This document shows, one piece after another, positions 6,141 through 8,461 of a stretch of DNA of 8,461 nt. The stretch comes from Verrucomicrobiota bacterium (GTDB lineage Bacteria; Verrucomicrobiota; Verrucomicrobiia; Verrucomicrobiales; DEV007): the NCBI GenBank assembly GCA_020630835.1, contig JAHDIL010000058.1, forward strand, positions 1 through 8,461. Reading direction: 5' to 3'. Within the stretch, counting starts at the first letter, position 1. Each line of letters starts with the position of its first letter. The notes under the pieces are model-generated. The model was given only the letters and a program-made list of their open reading frames with translations, made no database searches and was not told where the DNA came from. A program made the translations under genes and the position numbers.

Positions 6141-6971
6141 CTACCGTTTTCCGCCAAAGAGCTTTCGCCCAAGGCCTTTTAAGCCACCTGGCAAGTCTGC
6201 CTTCGGTCGCTCCGTAGCCCCCTCCAACACAGGAGCTTGCCGCGTTTTTTTCTGACCAAATAACCCAGTTCCACTGCTCTCTGGGTTTGTTGCAGCCTCA
6301 TTTTCACGCGTAATAACTAATCGGAGATCCGAAGGCACGTTAGCCACGTGATCGACGCTCTGCAGAGCCAGAGGATACCCAGCAGTAGGATGATATTTCT
6401 GCACTTTCGTGCGAATCAGATTCCCGCTGGCATCGAAGAGCTCCTCTCCTACAAAACGGCCGAGCCCGTCATAGTGAAGTTTTCCACGGTATTTAAACTG
6501 ATCCCGGCCGTCGAAAATCTGGACCACATGTGGCCTTCCTCGTCCATCCATTTCGACAAGACGCCGCTGGAGCTTAACTCCATTTTTGCTTTTGGTTATC
6601 TGCTCCAGAGTTTGCGTCGTGCTATCCTGTTTACTCTCCGTGTAGCGACCATCTGTATGCTGAACACTTCGGGCCCAGATAAAGATATCTTGGAAATCAG
6701 ATTCCCCAACACTCACCCCCATCTTGCGGTGATGATCGCTCATGAAAATAAGCCCGCCCTGATTCATTTTAAACTGGCCCCGGCCTGCTGATGGGGTCTG
6801 GAACCCCGAGGGAGCAACGCCAGTAGTTGTCCTAGACTGTCCTGCTGAAGCACGATTTTGGCTTCCCCCAAAACGGTTACTCTCGGAGAATTGAGCCCAG
6901 CCATCCTGCGGCCCGAAGCCAAGCAGCGCGACGGCAATTAGTGCTAGGAAACGGCAAAAAGGGCGGTGCAT
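6141..6971 (-). CDS. Secreted protein of unknown function
   Basis: 276 residues from the ATG at 6971. I do not recognise a family. Seen: a Sec signal peptide (H-R-P-F-C-R-F, hydrophobic 8-20, likely cut after W-A-Q at about 27); a low-complexity Ser/Gly/Gln/Thr stretch at roughly 28-68; a compact central part rich in short charged beta-type segments (I-F-M-S-D-H-H-R-K-M, then F-I-W-A-R-S-V, then D-G-R-G-R-P-H-V-V-Q-I-F-D-G-R); and a segment Y-D-G-L-G-R-F-V-G-E-E-L-F-D at about 170-183 that resembles RHS/YD-repeat phrasing. The tail is basic, ending L-F-G-G-K-R. A TTG at 6989 has a strong AGGAGG (7000-6995) five bases before it and would add six residues to the signal peptide, so it is a real alternative start. 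The gene is upstream of gspF on the same strand and divergent from the RelE-like gene 82 bp away. Confidence 0.75.
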   Translation of the reverse strand: MHRPFCRFLALIAVALLGFGPQDGWAQFSESNRFGGSQNRASAGQSRTTTGVAPSGFQTPSAGRGQFKMNQGGLIFMSDHHRKMGVSVGESDFQDIFIWARSVQHTDGRYTESKQDSTTQTLEQITKSKNGVKLQRRLVEMDGRGRPHVVQIFDGRDQFKYRGKLHYDGLGRFVGEELFDASGNLIRTKVQKYHPTAGYPLALQSVDHVANVPSDLRLVITRENEAATNPESSGTGLFGQKKTRQAPVLEGATERPKADLPGGLKGLGRKLFGGKR

Positions 6972-7053
6972 GAGGCAGGCTAGTGCCAATTCCCCCTCCT
7001 GCCAAGCTAACTTTCCAGTTGTAAGGAAGCCGCTTTTGCGCGAATTCTGAGAT

Positions 7054-7431
7054 GTGTTACAGATAGTTTTTAACGAGATCAGTGCCGCGGAAATCTCGCA
7101 GCTCCCCACCCTTCAGCAGCTTTCGGTCTTGGACCAATTCCAGGTCACGCAAGACGACTTGAAAGCGGCGGAAGAAACCCCCAGTGAGTCAGCTCCCTTT
7201 GGCCAAATCAAGCGCGACGGAAAAGAGCTCTACCGCTATCGCGCCGATGATGTTCGGATTTATTTTGAGGTGTCGGGAGATTCCGTGATCGTCCATCGAG
7301 TTCTCCACAAAGGCACCATGCAAGACTTTCGTTTTCGTGCCAGCCTTCCTATGGGTGATGAGGAAGCACTCCACAAATCGCCACAATTCTGGAAACTCAT
7401 CGAGGAAGGCGAAAACGCTCGACGCATATAG
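7054..7431 (+). CDS. RelE/ParE-fold protein (toxin-antitoxin toxin-like)
   Basis: 125 residues from a GTG start; an overlapping ATG at 7052 is in a frame that closes after four codons. The middle, about 50-95, has the RelE/ParE beta-sheet pattern: F-G-Q-I-K-R-D-G, then L-Y-R-Y-R-A-D-D-V-R-I-Y-F-E-V, a short turn, then V-I-V-H-R-V-L-H-K-G-T-M-Q-D-F. Known RelE toxins bind the ribosome and cut mRNA using basic and aromatic residues on this sheet; the arginines and the H-K/D-F pair here are compatible, but activity is inference. The protein is longer than typical RelE (about 90-95), with an N-terminal helical part (1-45) and a C-terminal helix (F-W-K-L-I-E-E-G). The next gene starts 32 bp later on the same strand and begins with an HTH domain, the usual toxin-then-antitoxin order of higBA. 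It may also be a housekeeping, non-toxic member. Confidence 0.8.
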   Translation: MLQIVFNEISAAEISQLPTLQQLSVLDQFQVTQDDLKAAEETPSESAPFGQIKRDGKELYRYRADDVRIYFEVSGDSVIVHRVLHKGTMQDFRFRASLPMGDEEALHKSPQFWKLIEEGENARRI

Positions 7432-7463
7432 TCTTCATCACCTAAAAAGCCAAAAGACGTAAA

Positions 7464-8303
7464 ATGATCACGCCATTCGTCCCTCTCGAAGATGACTTCG
7501 AGGACATCATTGCCAAGACGATGCGTGGTCGCCACATCTCGGAAACTGAGGTAGCAATCCGCTCTGGCGTGCCTGCTGACCTCGTAGCTCGTATCTGTCG
7601 CGGAGAATTTTGCGACGAAGGAGCCCTGCCAAAGATCGCCACTGCCTTAGGCCTCGACCCTGATGCACTTACTCTACTAGCAGGAAAAGCCTGGGCACCC
7701 AAGCCAGTCTCCGTGGAGGGGCTCGCGCAGTTCAACACCCCCTATCGCAGCATGAGGGTAAATGCCTTTTTGCTATGGGATACAGAGACAAAAGAGGCCG
7801 CAGTGTTTGATACAGGGGCTGATGCCAAAGACCTCTTGAGAGCGATTGACGATCTCGGTCTAGAGCTCTCAGCTATATTCCTCACCCACACCCATAATGA
7901 CCACATCGCAGAACTTGAGACTATTCGAAAACGCTTAACTGACGGTTGCGCGGTGTTTTCGAACACACAAGAGCCATGGCCGGGAACGCAAGAGTTCGAA
8001 GAGGGCGACACCTTCTCGATCGGTTCCCTATCAGTGGAAACGCGAACGACATGGGGACACTCTATGGGTGGCACCACCTACGTCATTACTGGCCTCGCTA
8101 TGCCCATCGCCGTTGTTGGCGATGCTATCTTCGCCGGTTCAATGGGGGGCGGGATGGTCTCTTTCAAAGACGCATGGCAAACGAACCTTCAGAAGGTGTT
8201 CTCCCTACCTGACGAAACCGTCATCTGCCCCGGACACGGTCCTATGACAACAGTTGGGGAGGAGAAGCGCGCCAATGCCTTTTTTGCAGGCGAGTTTCGC
8301 TAA
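7464..8303 (+). CDS. HTH (XRE-like) domain fused to a glyoxalase II-like metallo-beta-lactamase-fold hydrolase
   Basis: 279 residues. Residues about 10-78 form a helix-turn-helix region of XRE/HigA type: I-S-E-T-E-V-A-I-R-S-G-V-P-A-D-L-V-A-R-I at 25-44, then L-P-K-I-A-T-A-L-G-L-D-P-D-A-L at 55-69. From about 85 on there is a metallo-beta-lactamase fold with a full set of metal ligands: THTHNDH at 141-147 (H142, H144, D146, H147), H199 in W-G-H-S, D220 in V-V-G-D-A-I-F, and H258 in C-P-G-H-G-P. This matches the binuclear hydrolase pattern of glyoxalase II-like thioester hydrolases; the substrate is unknown. The C-terminal G-E-E-K-R-A-N-A-F is also seen in that group. There is no signal peptide, so it is cytoplasmic. 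It probably shares a transcript with the RelE-like gene 32 bp upstream. It may be both a DNA-binding regulator and an enzyme, or the HTH part may only serve for dimer or partner binding. Confidence 0.88.
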   Translation: MITPFVPLEDDFEDIIAKTMRGRHISETEVAIRSGVPADLVARICRGEFCDEGALPKIATALGLDPDALTLLAGKAWAPKPVSVEGLAQFNTPYRSMRVNAFLLWDTETKEAAVFDTGADAKDLLRAIDDLGLELSAIFLTHTHNDHIAELETIRKRLTDGCAVFSNTQEPWPGTQEFEEGDTFSIGSLSVETRTTWGHSMGGTTYVITGLAMPIAVVGDAIFAGSMGGGMVSFKDAWQTNLQKVFSLPDETVICPGHGPMTTVGEEKRANAFFAGEFR

Positions 8304-8336
8304 TTGACAATTTAGTGCACTCCCGAACGGTCAATT
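8302..8336. repeat. 7-bp inverted repeat upstream of guaB
   Basis: AATTGAC (8302-8308) and GTCAATT (8330-8336) are perfect inverted copies separated by 21 bp. The left arm overlaps the stop codon of the preceding gene, and TTGACA (8304-8309) is also a perfect -35 hexamer, although no good -10 follows at 16-18 bp. The arms could be an operator for guaB. As a terminator it would be poor: the loop is long and no T run follows. Confidence 0.3.
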
Positions 8337-8387
8337 TCTGCCCAAACTTTTGCTTGAAAGCAGCCCTCCACTGCACAATGGGTTTCT

Positions 8388-8461
8388 ATGGGAGATCTGA
8401 CTCTTGGACTTAGTTTTGATGATGTGCTTCTCACCCCGCAATACAGCGAGGTGCTGCCATC
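8388..8461 (+). CDS. guaB: IMP dehydrogenase, N-terminal 24 codons only
   Basis: The ATG at 8388 opens a frame that reaches the window edge. Its residues 8-24, L-S-F-D-D-V-L-L-T-P-Q-Y-S-E-V-L-P, match the conserved start of bacterial IMP dehydrogenase, which oxidises IMP to XMP with NAD+ in the first committed step of GMP synthesis. The catalytic cysteine loop and CBS domains lie beyond the window. An earlier ATG at 8378 is in another frame and closes at a TAG after 11 codons. No clear Shine-Dalgarno precedes the start. The 84-bp gap after the metallo-beta-lactamase gene contains an inverted repeat and may hold a separate promoter. Confidence 0.9.
   Translation, partial: MGDLTLGLSFDDVLLTPQYSEVLP

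Noticed and set aside
6020..6255. Two overlapping plus-strand frames across the end of the secreted-protein gene
   Set aside because: Antisense to the C-terminus of a better-supported gene, rich in Arg/Phe/Ser as expected for a shadow frame.
6348..6791. 147-codon plus-strand frame inside the secreted-protein gene
   Set aside because: Wholly antisense to the 6141-6971 gene. That gene has a signal peptide and coherent domain-like composition; this frame has none.
7442..8077. Minus-strand frames over the HTH-hydrolase gene
   Set aside because: Shadows of the strand that carries the complete metal-binding motif set.

Overview
The window looks like a chromosomal segment of a Gram-negative bacterium, most likely of the Verrucomicrobiota (Opitutae/Puniceicoccales-like). 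This taxonomic guess is inference. It rests on lipid A genes (LpxK, an LpxL-type acyltransferase), a secreted 3-keto-disaccharide hydrolase (DUF1080) typical of the Planctomycetes/Verrucomicrobia group, a GspF protein with a Lys/Ser/Gly-rich linker, a pseudopilin ending in the D-W-S-x-G / I-K-N-W style I associate with that phylum, and a general lack of Shine-Dalgarno sequences.

Left part (1-3043, genes on the minus strand). Reading leftwards from 3043 come lpxK (lipid A 4'-kinase), a DUF1080 secreted glycoside-processing protein, and an LpxL/HtrB-family acyltransferase that runs off the left edge. Between lpxK and the DUF1080 gene, on the plus strand, is the N-terminal stub of a DDE integrase-type transposase. 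An accessory, IS-scarred segment therefore separates two lipid A genes.

Middle (3044-5938). rph (RNase PH) runs rightwards, divergent from lpxK. The shared 157-bp gap can fold into three consecutive hairpins and holds an 18-codon ORF. Facing rph on the minus strand is a type II secretion/type IV pilus pair: gspF-like (inner-membrane platform protein) followed by a GspG-like prepilin. The prepilin gene is broken by two closely spaced frameshifts. Deleting one base at each of two short sites restores a 206-residue pseudopilin, so this is either a recent pseudogene or a pair of sequence errors.

Right part (5939-8461). A promoter-like sequence precedes gspF. Upstream of it, also on the minus strand, is a secreted protein of unknown function. 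Divergent from that is a plus-strand pair: a RelE/ParE-fold protein, then, 32 bp later, a protein with an N-terminal HTH (XRE-like) domain fused to a complete glyoxalase II-like metallo-beta-lactamase domain. This resembles a toxin-antitoxin arrangement whose antitoxin-like half carries a hydrolase, and it is the most unusual arrangement here. The window ends in the first 24 codons of guaB (IMP dehydrogenase), preceded by a 7-bp inverted repeat. I see no tRNA, rRNA or CRISPR array, and no convincing intrinsic terminator.
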